This document shows, piece after piece, positions 1 through 6,742 of a DNA stretch of 6,931 bases. The translations under genes and the position numbers were made by a program. Under the pieces are notes generated by a model. The model made no database searches. It was given only the letters and a program-made list of their open reading frames with translations, and was not told where the DNA came from. Positions within the stretch are counted from its first letter, which is position 1; every line of letters starts with the position of its first letter. Origin of the DNA: Desulfotignum sp. (GTDB lineage Bacteria > Desulfobacterota > Desulfobacteria > Desulfobacterales > Desulfobacteraceae); contig JAABRW010000025.1 of assembly GCA_011390695.1 (NCBI GenBank), positions 1 through 6,931 of the forward strand. The letters are read 5' to 3'.

Positions 1-369
1 CTGCAGCAGCTCAAACTGCTTTTCACCCGCCATACCGCCATGCTCAGCGAAAACCAGGCCATCCCCCATGTGATGTTTTCCGATGCCGTGTATAATGGAC
101 AGCCCGACCGCAGGGCCAGGGTGGCAAACATCATGACCTCCTATTTGAAAGAGATCGAAACCATCATTGAATCCGGCAGGCAAAACGGTTCCATCCGAAA
201 GGATGTGGTCCCTGCCACTGCTGCGATCATGTTTCTGGGTATGATCATGCCGGCGGCGGTTCTCTGGAATTTATCAGAAGCAAAATTTGACATGGCCGCC
301 CATGTAAAAACCGCCTGGCCGGCATATGAACGAAGCATCGCCGCACAGGAGCCAAAGAAAACATCATGA
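1..369 (+). CDS. TetR-family transcriptional regulator, C-terminal part (5' truncated by window)
   Basis: The frame is open from base 1 to the TGA at 367-369, giving 122 residues with no start of its own; the ATG at 40 is only an internal methionine. The DNA-binding helix-turn-helix lies outside the window. What remains is the all-helical ligand-binding and dimerisation half of a TetR-type repressor: a helix around YLKEIETIIESG, the usual turn reading NGSIRKDV, then a hydrophobic helix (AAIMFLGMIMPAAVLW) and a short polar tail. The turn followed by a D-x-x-x-A-A helix is typical of the family's C-terminal domain. Its stop overlaps the ATG of the adaptor gene, so it is the upstream member of the efflux operon and probably represses it, autoregulating in the process. 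The ligand cannot be read from this half. Family assignment is fairly safe, subfamily is not. Confidence 0.75.
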   Translation: MQQLKLLFTRHTAMLSENQAIPHVMFSDAVYNGQPDRRARVANIMTSYLKEIETIIESGRQNGSIRKDVVPATAAIMFLGMIMPAAVLWNLSEAKFDMAAHVKTAWPAYERSIAAQEPKKTS

Positions 370-1742
370 AACAGATACTCTACAGACTGGGAAAGGCCCT
401 GTTGATACTGCTGCCGGTGGCTGCGGCCCTGGCTGCGACCTTCTATCTTGTAACCCACAAACCAGGCCCGTCACAAAAACAGACCGCGGAAGCTGTCCAG
501 ACCCTGCGGGTGATTCCGGCCCCGGTGGTGGACCTGGTACCCCGGGCGGAAGGATACGGGATTGCAGAACCGGTAAAGGTGTGGGAGGCAGTGGCTGAAG
601 TAAAGGGCCGGGTTACCGCCACCCACCCGAACCTGCAGCCCGGGCAGTTGATAAAAAAAGACAGCCTGCTGGTCCAGATAGACCCTACTGAATACCGCCT
701 TGCAAAAGCCCGTTTAGAAGCGACCGTTGCAGAAACCCGGGCAAAAATCGCAGAACTGGACCAGAATGAAGCAAACACCCGGCAGATTATTGCCATTGAA
801 ACACAGTCCCTGGCCCTGTCTCAAAAAATGCTGGAACGAAAGCAGCAGGTGGTGGCACGCAATGCTGTATCCCGGGATGCGGTGGACCGGGAAGAAAAAA
901 GCTTTCTGGCCCAGAAACAGGCCCTGCAGCAACGCAAAAACACCCTGGCCCTGATTCCCTCCCAGCGAAGGGCACTGCAGGCTGCCCTTGACCTGCACCA
1001 GGCCGCCCTGAAACAAGCACAGATCGATCTGGACAAAACACAGATCCATGCTCCTTTTGACTGCAGGCTGGCTGATGTAAGTATCGAACCCGACCAGTTT
1101 GTGGGGACGGGACAGGCGCTTTTCAAGATCCATGGCACCGAGGCCACCGAAATCAATGCAGGGTTTCGCATGGAAGTGCTGCGCAACCTGTTGGGGGAAA
1201 GAACCAGGGGGTTGCTGCAACCGGGCATGGAAACAGATATTTTTAAACAATTGTTTGCCGACATAACAGTTGTTGTCACCCTGCAGAACAAGGACTGGTC
1301 TGTGCAATGGAAAGCACGCATGGAAAGGCTTCTGGAATCTGTGGATCCCCGAACCAGAGAAATTCAGGTAATGGTTGTAGTGGACAACCCTTATGAAACC
1401 GCCATACCCGGCAAACGTCCGCCTCTGATGCCCGGCATGTTCTGTCATGTTGAACTGATTGCTCCGGTGCGCCCCGGACAGGTGGTCCTGCCAAGGACCG
1501 CTGTCCACGATAGCTTCGTGTATGTGGTGGGACCAGACCATCATCTTGAAAAAAAACAGGTGGCTGTGGATTTTACCCAGTCTGAATTTGTGGTAATTGC
1601 ATCAGGGCTGTCTGAAAAAGAAATGGTGGTGGTGTCAGATCCCTTGTTTGCCATTATCGGCATGAAAGTGCACCCTGTCACAGATGATGCTTTATCAGAG
1701 CATATTCTGGGTCTGGCCAGGGCAAAGAGCATTGTACCATGA
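366..1742 (+). CDS. RND efflux periplasmic adaptor subunit (HlyD/AcrA family)
   Basis: This 458-residue protein is the membrane fusion protein that links an inner-membrane RND pump to an outer-membrane channel. Residues 1-9 are basic and about 10-30 form one hydrophobic segment, which anchors the protein or acts as an uncleaved signal; no lipobox cysteine is seen. A split lipoyl-like domain follows, with its first half at about 75-108 (ending LLVQIDPTEY) and second half at about 227-255 (starting IHAPFDCRL). Between them, 109-226 is rich in Ala, Gln, Lys and Glu, as in the alpha-helical coiled-coil hairpin. A beta-barrel region at about 260-365 ends in the family motif PGMFCHVEL, and a membrane-proximal domain covers about 370-440. 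The ATG at 366 overlaps the regulator stop (ATGA); the AGGAG at 347-351 is rather far upstream, so coupling probably drives initiation. The substrate is unknown. Confidence 0.93.
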   Translation: MKQILYRLGKALLILLPVAAALAATFYLVTHKPGPSQKQTAEAVQTLRVIPAPVVDLVPRAEGYGIAEPVKVWEAVAEVKGRVTATHPNLQPGQLIKKDSLLVQIDPTEYRLAKARLEATVAETRAKIAELDQNEANTRQIIAIETQSLALSQKMLERKQQVVARNAVSRDAVDREEKSFLAQKQALQQRKNTLALIPSQRRALQAALDLHQAALKQAQIDLDKTQIHAPFDCRLADVSIEPDQFVGTGQALFKIHGTEATEINAGFRMEVLRNLLGERTRGLLQPGMETDIFKQLFADITVVVTLQNKDWSVQWKARMERLLESVDPRTREIQVMVVVDNPYETAIPGKRPPLMPGMFCHVELIAPVRPGQVVLPRTAVHDSFVYVVGPDHHLEKKQVAVDFTQSEFVVIASGLSEKEMVVVSDPLFAIIGMKVHPVTDDALSEHILGLARAKSIVP

Positions 1743-4700
1743 TCAGTTTTTTTGCCAGACACCCTACCGGAGCCAACCTGCTGATGCTGGTGTTTCTCAT
1801 TGCCGGGGCCTTGAGCCTGCCCCATATCTTGAAAGAAACCCAGCCTGATTTTGCCCCTTCTGAAGTGGAGATTCGCATCAGATATCCCGGTGCCACGGCC
1901 AGGGAAGTAGAAGAGGTGATCTGTCAGCGGGTGGAAAACGCCATTGACGGAATCAATTATGTCAAAGAGATCCGGGCCGATGCCAGGGAAAACCTGGCTG
2001 CCATTGTGGTTGAAATGAGTGCTGCCGGCGATATCCAGACGTTTATCCGGGACATTGAAACCGGAATCGATGCCATCGATGATTTTCCAAAGGAAGTGGA
2101 ACCGCCGGTGATACAGGAGCTGGGCAAAACCGATCCGGTATTGTCGGTGCTGGTGTCCGGTCCCATGGAACTGCCGGATCTCAAGGCGTATTGTGAAGAT
2201 GTCAAAGACCGGCTCCAGGAAGCCGGGGTGTCTCTGGTGACCATCCACGGATTTTCCGATCACCAGCTGCGGGTGTCCCTGTCTGATGCAGACTTGCGAA
2301 AAACAAACCTCAGTGCGGCCCGGGTGGCGGAACGTATCGCCGCCCAAAGCAAGGATATACCCCTGGGAATACTGGAAACCCGGGAAAAAGAAATCCTGCT
2401 GCGCTATGTGGACCAGCGCCGCACCGTAGCCTCTTTGGAAAATCTTGTGATCATGGCCATCCCGGAAGGCGGAGAAATACGCCTCAAGGACATCGCAGTG
2501 GTGGAAAACCTGTTTGCGCTTCCCGAAGAAAAAATCATGATGAACGGGCAGCGGCAGGCCATGCTGGCCATTGAAAAATCAAAGACCGAAGATGCCCTCC
2601 AGGTGGCCGAAAAAGCCAAAGCCTTTATTTCTGAAGAACGCGACCGCCATCCCCGGATGAACCTGACCATCACCCAGGATCAGACAGACATTCTTACGGA
2701 CCGCTTGAACATGCTGGTAAAAAACGGTATCCAGGGACTTTTGCTGGTGTTTGCCTGCATGTGGCTGTTCTTTAACATCCGGATTTCCTTGTGGGTGGTC
2801 ATGGGCCTGCCGGTTTCCTTTCTGGGGGCGTTTATCCTTGTCCCCCACTTAGGGTTGAGCATCAACATGTTCACCATGGTGGGACTTCTGCTGGCCATAG
2901 GTTTGCTCATGGACGATGCCATCGTTATTGCGGAAAATATCATGGCCCACCGGCAAAAGGGCAAATCACCTGCTGCAGCTGCCGTGGACGGTATCAAAGA
3001 GGTGGGGGCAGGCGTTATATCTTCTTTTATTACCACCATCTGTATTCTGGGGCCGCTGGCCTTTATCAGCGGCCAGATCGGCAGGGTGCTCAAAGTGGTG
3101 CCCATGATGCTTATTCTGGTGCTGGCCGTCAGTCTCATTGAGGCTTTCTATATTCTTCCCAGGCATATGAACCACGCCATGCACCAATTTGATCCGGATA
3201 AAACCAACCGGTTCCGCAAGAAATTTGACCGGTTTTTTGACTGGGTGCGTACCCGGGTTCTGGGCCGCACCATCACTGTACTTTTGACGTGGCGGTACCT
3301 TGTGGTGGCGGTTGTTGTCGGGCTGCTGATCCTTTCCGCGGGCATGGTGGCATCGGGAAAAATCAAATTCCAGGGATTTCCTGAACTGGAGGGAGATATC
3401 ATCCTGGCAAGGCTGCTGATGCCCCAGGGAACACCGCTTTCTTTCACTGAAACAACCGTGGCTGAAATCCTGGATGCCCTGGACCGAACCAACCGGCAAT
3501 TTTCATCCCAACAGCCTGATAATCAAGATCTGATCAAAAACGCATATGTCCAGTACAACCTGAATACCGAGGCCTTTGAAAACGGTCCCCATGTGGCCAC
3601 CATCTTTGTGGACCTGCTCACGGCAGAAAAAAGGTCCGGCACGATTGATGCCTACCTGGCTGCCTGGCGCAAAGAAATCGGCAGCCTGCCCGATGTGGTC
3701 AGCCTGACCCTGGGCGAACCCGGATTCGGACCCGGCGGGCGACCCATTGAAATCCGTCTGCGGGGAAAAGATCTGGATATATTGAAACAGGCGGTCACAG
3801 ATCTGAAAACCTGGTTCAACCGGTTTGAAGGGGTGGTGAATCTGGCCGATGATCTGCGGCCGGGTAAGCCTGAGCTGCGCATACAGATAAAGCCCGGGGC
3901 CCATGGCATGGGATTTGATGCCGCCGAGGTGGGACATCAGCTGCGGGCAGCGTTCCAGGGGATCACCGCTGACGAAATACAGGTGGGATCTGAATCCTAT
4001 GAAATAGATGTCCAGCTGGCAGACATGGATAAAAACAGCCTGCACCTTCTGGAAAATTTCAATCTGATCCGCCCTGACGGCAGCCAGGTGCCTTTACCTG
4101 CGGTGGTCTTCTGGGAGATGGAAAGGGAATGGGCCAGAATCGCACGGTTTAACAGCATGCGGGCAGTGACCCTGAGAGGAGATGTGGACACCCGGCTGGT
4201 GAATACCAAAGAATTGATGTCCCGTTTCAACAACACCTATCGCACAAAATTTGTGGACAAATATCCCGATATAAAATTGACCATAGCAGGATCCCTTGAA
4301 GAAACCACCACTACCCAGAAATCCATGTTCCGGTCAATGATGATCGGATTTATCGGGATTTTTATTCTTTTAAGTTTTCAATTCAAAACCTTTACCGAAC
4401 CTCTCATCGTGATGATAGCCATTCCTTTTTCCCTGATCGGTGTGATCTGGGGCCATGGCCTGATGGGGGTACCCATCTCCATGCCCAGCCTGCTGGGATT
4501 TATCGCCCTGAGCGGCATAGTGGTCAATGATTCTATTTTATTGGTATTGTTTTTAAAAAACAACCGAGAACAGGGCAAATCCATTTATGAGGCTGCAACC
4601 CGGGCCAGCCAGGACCGGTTCCGGGCCGTGCTGCTCACCTCCTTTACCACAATTGCCGGCCTTTTACCCCTGCTGTTTGAAAAAAGCCTCCAGGCCCAGA

Positions 4701-4909
4701 TACTGGTTCCTCTGGTCATCAGCACTTCATTTGGCCTGATGGCCAGCACAACCATGGTGCTGCTGGTCATTCCATGCATGTATATGATTCTGGGTGATCT
4801 GGGCATCGTGGAAAAAATCCTGGTTGAACCGGATGCTTTGCCCGATGAAAACACCAATCAGGAAAAAACAAGAAACAACTCCGTGATACAATCTAAGGAG
4901 GAACCATGA
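1739..4909 (+). CDS. RND efflux transporter, inner-membrane permease (AcrB-like)
   Basis: This 1056-residue proton-driven exporter has full RND length and the duplicated layout of 12 membrane segments with two large periplasmic loops. TM1 is at about 9-30 and the first porter loop follows to about 325. TM2-TM6 lie within about 330-475, TM4 carrying the paired acids D392-D393 in LLMDDAIVIAEN, the proton-relay pair of the family. TM7 starts near W518, the second loop runs to about 860, and TM8-TM12 run from about M867 to 1023, followed by a polar tail of about 30 residues. In TM10 the sequence is GIVVNDSIL: the position of the AcrB relay lysine is N930 and the next residue is D931. This is an alternative relay set seen in other RND clades, so loss of function is not implied. 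The ATG overlaps the adaptor stop (ATGA), indicating one operon. Multidrug or solvent-type substrates are likelier than metal ions because CusA-type metal motifs were not seen, but substrate remains inference. Confidence 0.95.
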   Translation: MISFFARHPTGANLLMLVFLIAGALSLPHILKETQPDFAPSEVEIRIRYPGATAREVEEVICQRVENAIDGINYVKEIRADARENLAAIVVEMSAAGDIQTFIRDIETGIDAIDDFPKEVEPPVIQELGKTDPVLSVLVSGPMELPDLKAYCEDVKDRLQEAGVSLVTIHGFSDHQLRVSLSDADLRKTNLSAARVAERIAAQSKDIPLGILETREKEILLRYVDQRRTVASLENLVIMAIPEGGEIRLKDIAVVENLFALPEEKIMMNGQRQAMLAIEKSKTEDALQVAEKAKAFISEERDRHPRMNLTITQDQTDILTDRLNMLVKNGIQGLLLVFACMWLFFNIRISLWVVMGLPVSFLGAFILVPHLGLSINMFTMVGLLLAIGLLMDDAIVIAENIMAHRQKGKSPAAAAVDGIKEVGAGVISSFITTICILGPLAFISGQIGRVLKVVPMMLILVLAVSLIEAFYILPRHMNHAMHQFDPDKTNRFRKKFDRFFDWVRTRVLGRTITVLLTWRYLVVAVVVGLLILSAGMVASGKIKFQGFPELEGDIILARLLMPQGTPLSFTETTVAEILDALDRTNRQFSSQQPDNQDLIKNAYVQYNLNTEAFENGPHVATIFVDLLTAEKRSGTIDAYLAAWRKEIGSLPDVVSLTLGEPGFGPGGRPIEIRLRGKDLDILKQAVTDLKTWFNRFEGVVNLADDLRPGKPELRIQIKPGAHGMGFDAAEVGHQLRAAFQGITADEIQVGSESYEIDVQLADMDKNSLHLLENFNLIRPDGSQVPLPAVVFWEMEREWARIARFNSMRAVTLRGDVDTRLVNTKELMSRFNNTYRTKFVDKYPDIKLTIAGSLEETTTTQKSMFRSMMIGFIGIFILLSFQFKTFTEPLIVMIAIPFSLIGVIWGHGLMGVPISMPSLLGFIALSGIVVNDSILLVLFLKNNREQGKSIYEAATRASQDRFRAVLLTSFTTIAGLLPLLFEKSLQAQILVPLVISTSFGLMASTTMVLLVIPCMYMILGDLGIVEKILVEPDALPDENTNQEKTRNNSVIQSKEEP
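4894..4901 (+). promoter_or_regulatory. Strong ribosome binding site before the CBS gene
   Basis: TAAGGAGG lies four bases before the ATG at 4906, inside the last codons of the RND gene. It is a near-perfect Shine-Dalgarno sequence, much stronger than those before the adaptor and permease genes. It fixes the ATG at 4906 as a genuine start and suggests that the CBS protein was meant to be made at a higher level than the pump. Confidence 0.8.
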
Positions 4910-5160
4910 AATTCAGTGCGTTAAATGAATGCAAGCAGTCCATTATTGATGAAGACATTGTCGGAACCATGAAAAAAATCCCAGGATATCTGGACATCAC
5001 CCCGTCAGATTTCATGGAAATATACCGGGTGGCATACGACCAAGCCCTGTACCGGTTAAAACATGCCATAACAGCGGACCAGATCATGACCAGACAGGTG
5101 ATAACGGTTTCGGAAACCACCCCGCTCGCCGAAGTGGTCCAGCACCAGCCCGCTGTTTGA
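4906..5160 (+). pseudogene. CBS-domain protein, truncated after the start of CBS domain 1
   Basis: An 84-residue frame with a real start and strong ribosome binding site. Residues 1-60 match the helical leader seen in small CBS proteins of deltaproteobacteria (KKIPGYLDITPSDFMEIYRVAYDQAL). The first CBS domain then begins ([23 protein letters not shown]), but after about residue 79 the expected continuation is absent and the frame ends in HQPAV and a stop. CBS domains pair and bind adenosine nucleotides, so half a domain should not fold as a sensor. The bases that follow encode part of a second CBS domain in another frame, so the ending looks like an internal deletion and not a natural short protein. 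The ATG overlaps the RND stop (ATGA). A short product could still be translated. The CBS assignment rests on motif recognition and is fairly safe; reading the gene as broken is inference. Confidence 0.75.
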
Positions 5161-5203
5161 AATGGCAAAGATTATAGTGGACCACCACAACATCAACCGG
5201 ATA
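5144..5203 (+). pseudogene. Fragment of a second CBS domain, probably from the same gene
   Basis: Read from 5144, the sequence gives [20 protein letters not shown], the classic segment of a CBS domain that normally follows a D-I-M-T motif and continues into P-V-V/I-D. It is in frame +2 relative to frame +1 of the CBS gene start, and it has neither the preceding strand nor the following one. At base level, 5116-5139 and 5144-5167 resemble each other because both encode the same part of a CBS domain. The simplest reading is that the original protein had two CBS domains and lost most of the first and the linker, then everything after the INRI. The ATG at 5162 within it has no ribosome binding site and is unlikely to be a true start. 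Confidence 0.65.
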
Positions 5204-5218
5204 AACGCAACAAATACC

Positions 5219-5225
5219 AAGGAGG
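5219..5225 (+). promoter_or_regulatory. Ribosome binding site of the hcp remnant
   Basis: AAGGAGG sits seven bases before the ATG at 5233. It is an intact, well-spaced Shine-Dalgarno sequence, which shows that the hcp start is genuine even though the gene behind it is gutted. It lies only about 20 bases after the end of the CBS fragment. Confidence 0.75.
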
Positions 5226-5232
5226 CAACACC

Positions 5233-5437
5233 ATGTTTTGTTTTCAATGTCAGGAAACCGCAAAAAACACCGGATGCACCGTCAGAGGCGAAGGATGTCT
5301 TCGGCGCAGGCCATATCAACGACCTGCCCATCTCCTTTGACATCGGGTGGTATGAGCAGAAAGCCGTGGCCGTGCTGCTGGCCCTGCTGCACTTAGGCAT
5401 CAAGGGCATCCGGCTCGGACCCACGCTGCCGGCATAG
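5233..5437 (+). pseudogene. hcp: Hybrid cluster protein / hydroxylamine reductase remnant (internal deletion and 3' truncation)
   Basis: The ATG at 5233 starts [19 protein letters not shown], the hallmark N-terminus of class I Hcp, with three of the four cysteines (C3, C6, C15) of the first iron-sulfur cluster. That frame then diverges and stops at 5338-5340 after 35 codons. From about 5297 a different frame encodes the Hcp C-terminal region: [20 protein letters not shown], then [13 protein letters not shown] and [10 protein letters not shown], with a stop at 5435-5437. The E-Q-K in WYEQKAV corresponds to the Glu and Lys that surround or bind the hybrid cluster in known Hcps. Hcp is normally about 540-550 residues, so over 400 central residues and the last 25-30 are missing, and the two ends are out of frame. 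Hcp reduces NO or hydroxylamine in anaerobes; this remnant cannot. The frame holding the C-terminal piece is open from 5105 and has an ATG at 5162, so automated annotation may call a 91-residue protein there. Confidence 0.85.
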
Positions 5438-5480
5438 CCCACATCAGATTTTTTACTTTTTTGTCCCGGGATATGTCATC

Positions 5481-5496
5481 CATGAAGCGTTTCATG
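5481..5496. repeat. Short inverted repeat CATGAA-N4-TTCATG upstream of fprA
   Basis: Two perfect 6-base arms separated by GCGT lie about 52-67 bases before the fprA start. The position would suit an operator, but no known binding motif is matched and the same bases can be read as codons of a possible gene tail, so chance is quite likely. Confidence 0.25.
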
Positions 5497-5536
5497 AAAT
5501 GATCAACCAGTTAACCGACATTTACATAGAGTGAAC

Positions 5537-5541
5537 AGGAG
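5537..5541 (+). promoter_or_regulatory. Ribosome binding site fixing the fprA start
   Basis: AGGAG ends seven bases before the ATG at 5549. This spacing favours the ATG over the in-frame GTG at 5531, which would overlap this site and add six residues (MNRRKA) not usual at the start of the family. Confidence 0.75.
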
Positions 5542-5548
5542 AAAAGCC

Positions 5549-6742
5549 ATGCATTTTGAGATCAAGCAAAACATCCACTGGGTGGGAAAAATCGACTGGG
5601 AACTTCGGCATTTTCACGGTCAGGAATACACCACAAACCGGGGATCCAGCTACAACGCCTACCTGGTGAAAGATGAAAAAACCGTACTTATCGATACGGT
5701 GTGGTTCCCGTTTTCCCATGAATTTGTGGAAAACCTCAAAAAAGAGACCTCTTTAGACCAGATCGACTATATCATTGCCAACCACGCGGAACCCGATCAT
5801 TCCGGCGCCCTGCCCGAACTGATGCGGCACATTCCCGACACCCCCATCTACTGTACCGCCAACGGCGCGAAATTTCTCAAAGGCCATTATCACCAGGACT
5901 GGAATTTCCAGGTGGTCAAAACCGGGGACAAACTCAACATCGGCACCAGGGACCTGATCTTCATCGAAGCTCCGATGCTCCATTGGCCCGACAGCATGTT
6001 CTGCTATCTCACCGAAGACAACATCCTGTTCAGCAACGACGGATTCGGCCAGCATCTGGCATCGGAGCTGATGTACAATGATCTGGTGGATCAAGGAGAA
6101 CTGTATCAGGAAGCCATTAAATATTACGCCAATATCCTGGCCCCTTTCAGTGCCCAGGTCACCCGGAAAATAAAAGAGGTGGTGGACCTGAACGTACCGG
6201 TGGACATGATCTGTCCCAGCCACGGGGTGATCTGGCGCAAAGACCCCATGCAGATTGTGGACACATATGTAAAATGGGCCGATGCCTATGTTGAAAACCA
6301 GATTACGCTTATCTATGACACCATGTGGGAAAGTACCCGGAAGATGGCGGAAACCATTGCCAAAGGTATCCTTTCAGCTGATAGCAGCATCACCGTCAAG
6401 CTGTTCAATGTCTCCAAGTCCGACAAGAACGATGTCATCACCGAGATCTTCAAGTCCAAAGCGGTTCTGGCCGCGTCTCCCACCGTAAACAAGGGCATTT
6501 TGTCTTCTCTGGCCGGATTGTTTGAAGAGGTGATCGGCCTGCGGTTCAAGGGCAAAAAAGCGGCAGCATTCGGATCCTACGGCTGGAGCGGTGAATCTGT
6601 GAAAATTATATCCGAAAAACTGGAGCAGGCTGGATTTGAGCTGTTGAACGAGGGGTTGCGTGAAAAATGGAACCCGGATTCCCAGGCGGTGGAGAACTGC
6701 TTCAACTTCGGGAAATCCATTGGTGAAACCCTGAAATCATGA
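5549..6742 (+). CDS. fprA: FprA-type flavodiiron protein (rubredoxin:oxygen/NO oxidoreductase)
   Basis: This 397-residue A-type flavodiiron protein is cytoplasmic and reduces O2 to water and/or NO to N2O, taking electrons from rubredoxin or a similar carrier. The N-terminal metallo-beta-lactamase-like domain (about 1-250) carries the full diiron set: H79, E81, D83 and H84 in NHAEPDHSG, H145 in MLHWPD, D164 in FSNDGFG and H225 in PSHGV. These sit at almost the same numbers as in the Desulfovibrio gigas enzyme. The C-terminal flavodoxin domain (about 251-397) has the FMN phosphate loop YDTMWESTRKMA (256-267), SPTVNKG (310-316) and the flavin-stacking loop GSYGWSG (342-348). Length is normal (about 400). 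There is no fused rubredoxin or reductase domain, so a separate donor is needed; none is encoded here. The gene appears undamaged although the remnants just upstream are badly broken. Its stop overlaps the next ATG. Confidence 0.96.
   Translation: MHFEIKQNIHWVGKIDWELRHFHGQEYTTNRGSSYNAYLVKDEKTVLIDTVWFPFSHEFVENLKKETSLDQIDYIIANHAEPDHSGALPELMRHIPDTPIYCTANGAKFLKGHYHQDWNFQVVKTGDKLNIGTRDLIFIEAPMLHWPDSMFCYLTEDNILFSNDGFGQHLASELMYNDLVDQGELYQEAIKYYANILAPFSAQVTRKIKEVVDLNVPVDMICPSHGVIWRKDPMQIVDTYVKWADAYVENQITLIYDTMWESTRKMAETIAKGILSADSSITVKLFNVSKSDKNDVITEIFKSKAVLAASPTVNKGILSSLAGLFEEVIGLRFKGKKAAAFGSYGWSGESVKIISEKLEQAGFELLNEGLREKWNPDSQAVENCFNFGKSIGETLKS

Larger units (their letters stand above)
5438..5548 (+). 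other. Leader before fprA, possibly the tail of a lost gene
   Basis: This 111-base gap holds no complete gene. Codons from 5448 to a TGA at 5532-5534 read IFYFFVPGYVIHEAF followed by HEMINQLTDIYIE. They have protein-like composition and no start, and the stop falls just before the fprA ribosome binding site, as expected for the 3' end of an upstream co-transcribed gene. I do not recognise the family. The alternative is a plain untranslated leader; a T-rich run at 5449-5462 and a short dyad at 5481-5496 are the only other structures. No clear promoter or hairpin terminator is visible. Confidence 0.35.

Noticed and set aside
714..1544. Long minus-strand open frame of 276 codons inside the adaptor gene
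   Set aside because: The + strand frame encodes a convincing full-length adaptor. The reverse frame has low-complexity His/Gln/Phe-rich composition and no recognisable domain, typical of a shadow frame.
1541..2347. Minus-strand open frame of 268 codons spanning the adaptor-permease junction
   Set aside because: It crosses two well-supported + strand genes, has His/Gln/Phe-rich composition and shows no motif.
5289..5303. Small hairpin CGAAG-GATGT-CTTCG at the hcp join
   Set aside because: The five-base stem is short and has no T-run after it, so it is not a terminator. It may be a by-product of the join; chance is sufficient.
5449..5462. T-rich run that could be a rho-independent terminator after hcp
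   Set aside because: No stable GC-rich hairpin directly precedes it; the palindrome TGCCGGCA at 5427-5434 has no loop and lies within Hcp codons.
5491..5506. FNR/CRP-like half-sites (TTCAT ... ATCAA)
   Set aside because: The spacing is six bases where the FNR/CRP consensus has four, and the first half-site is imperfect.
5531..5548. GTG start for fprA adding six residues
   Set aside because: The ribosome binding site at 5537-5541 is inside this extension and correctly spaced for the ATG at 5549. The ATG also places the metal ligands at the family's usual residue numbers.
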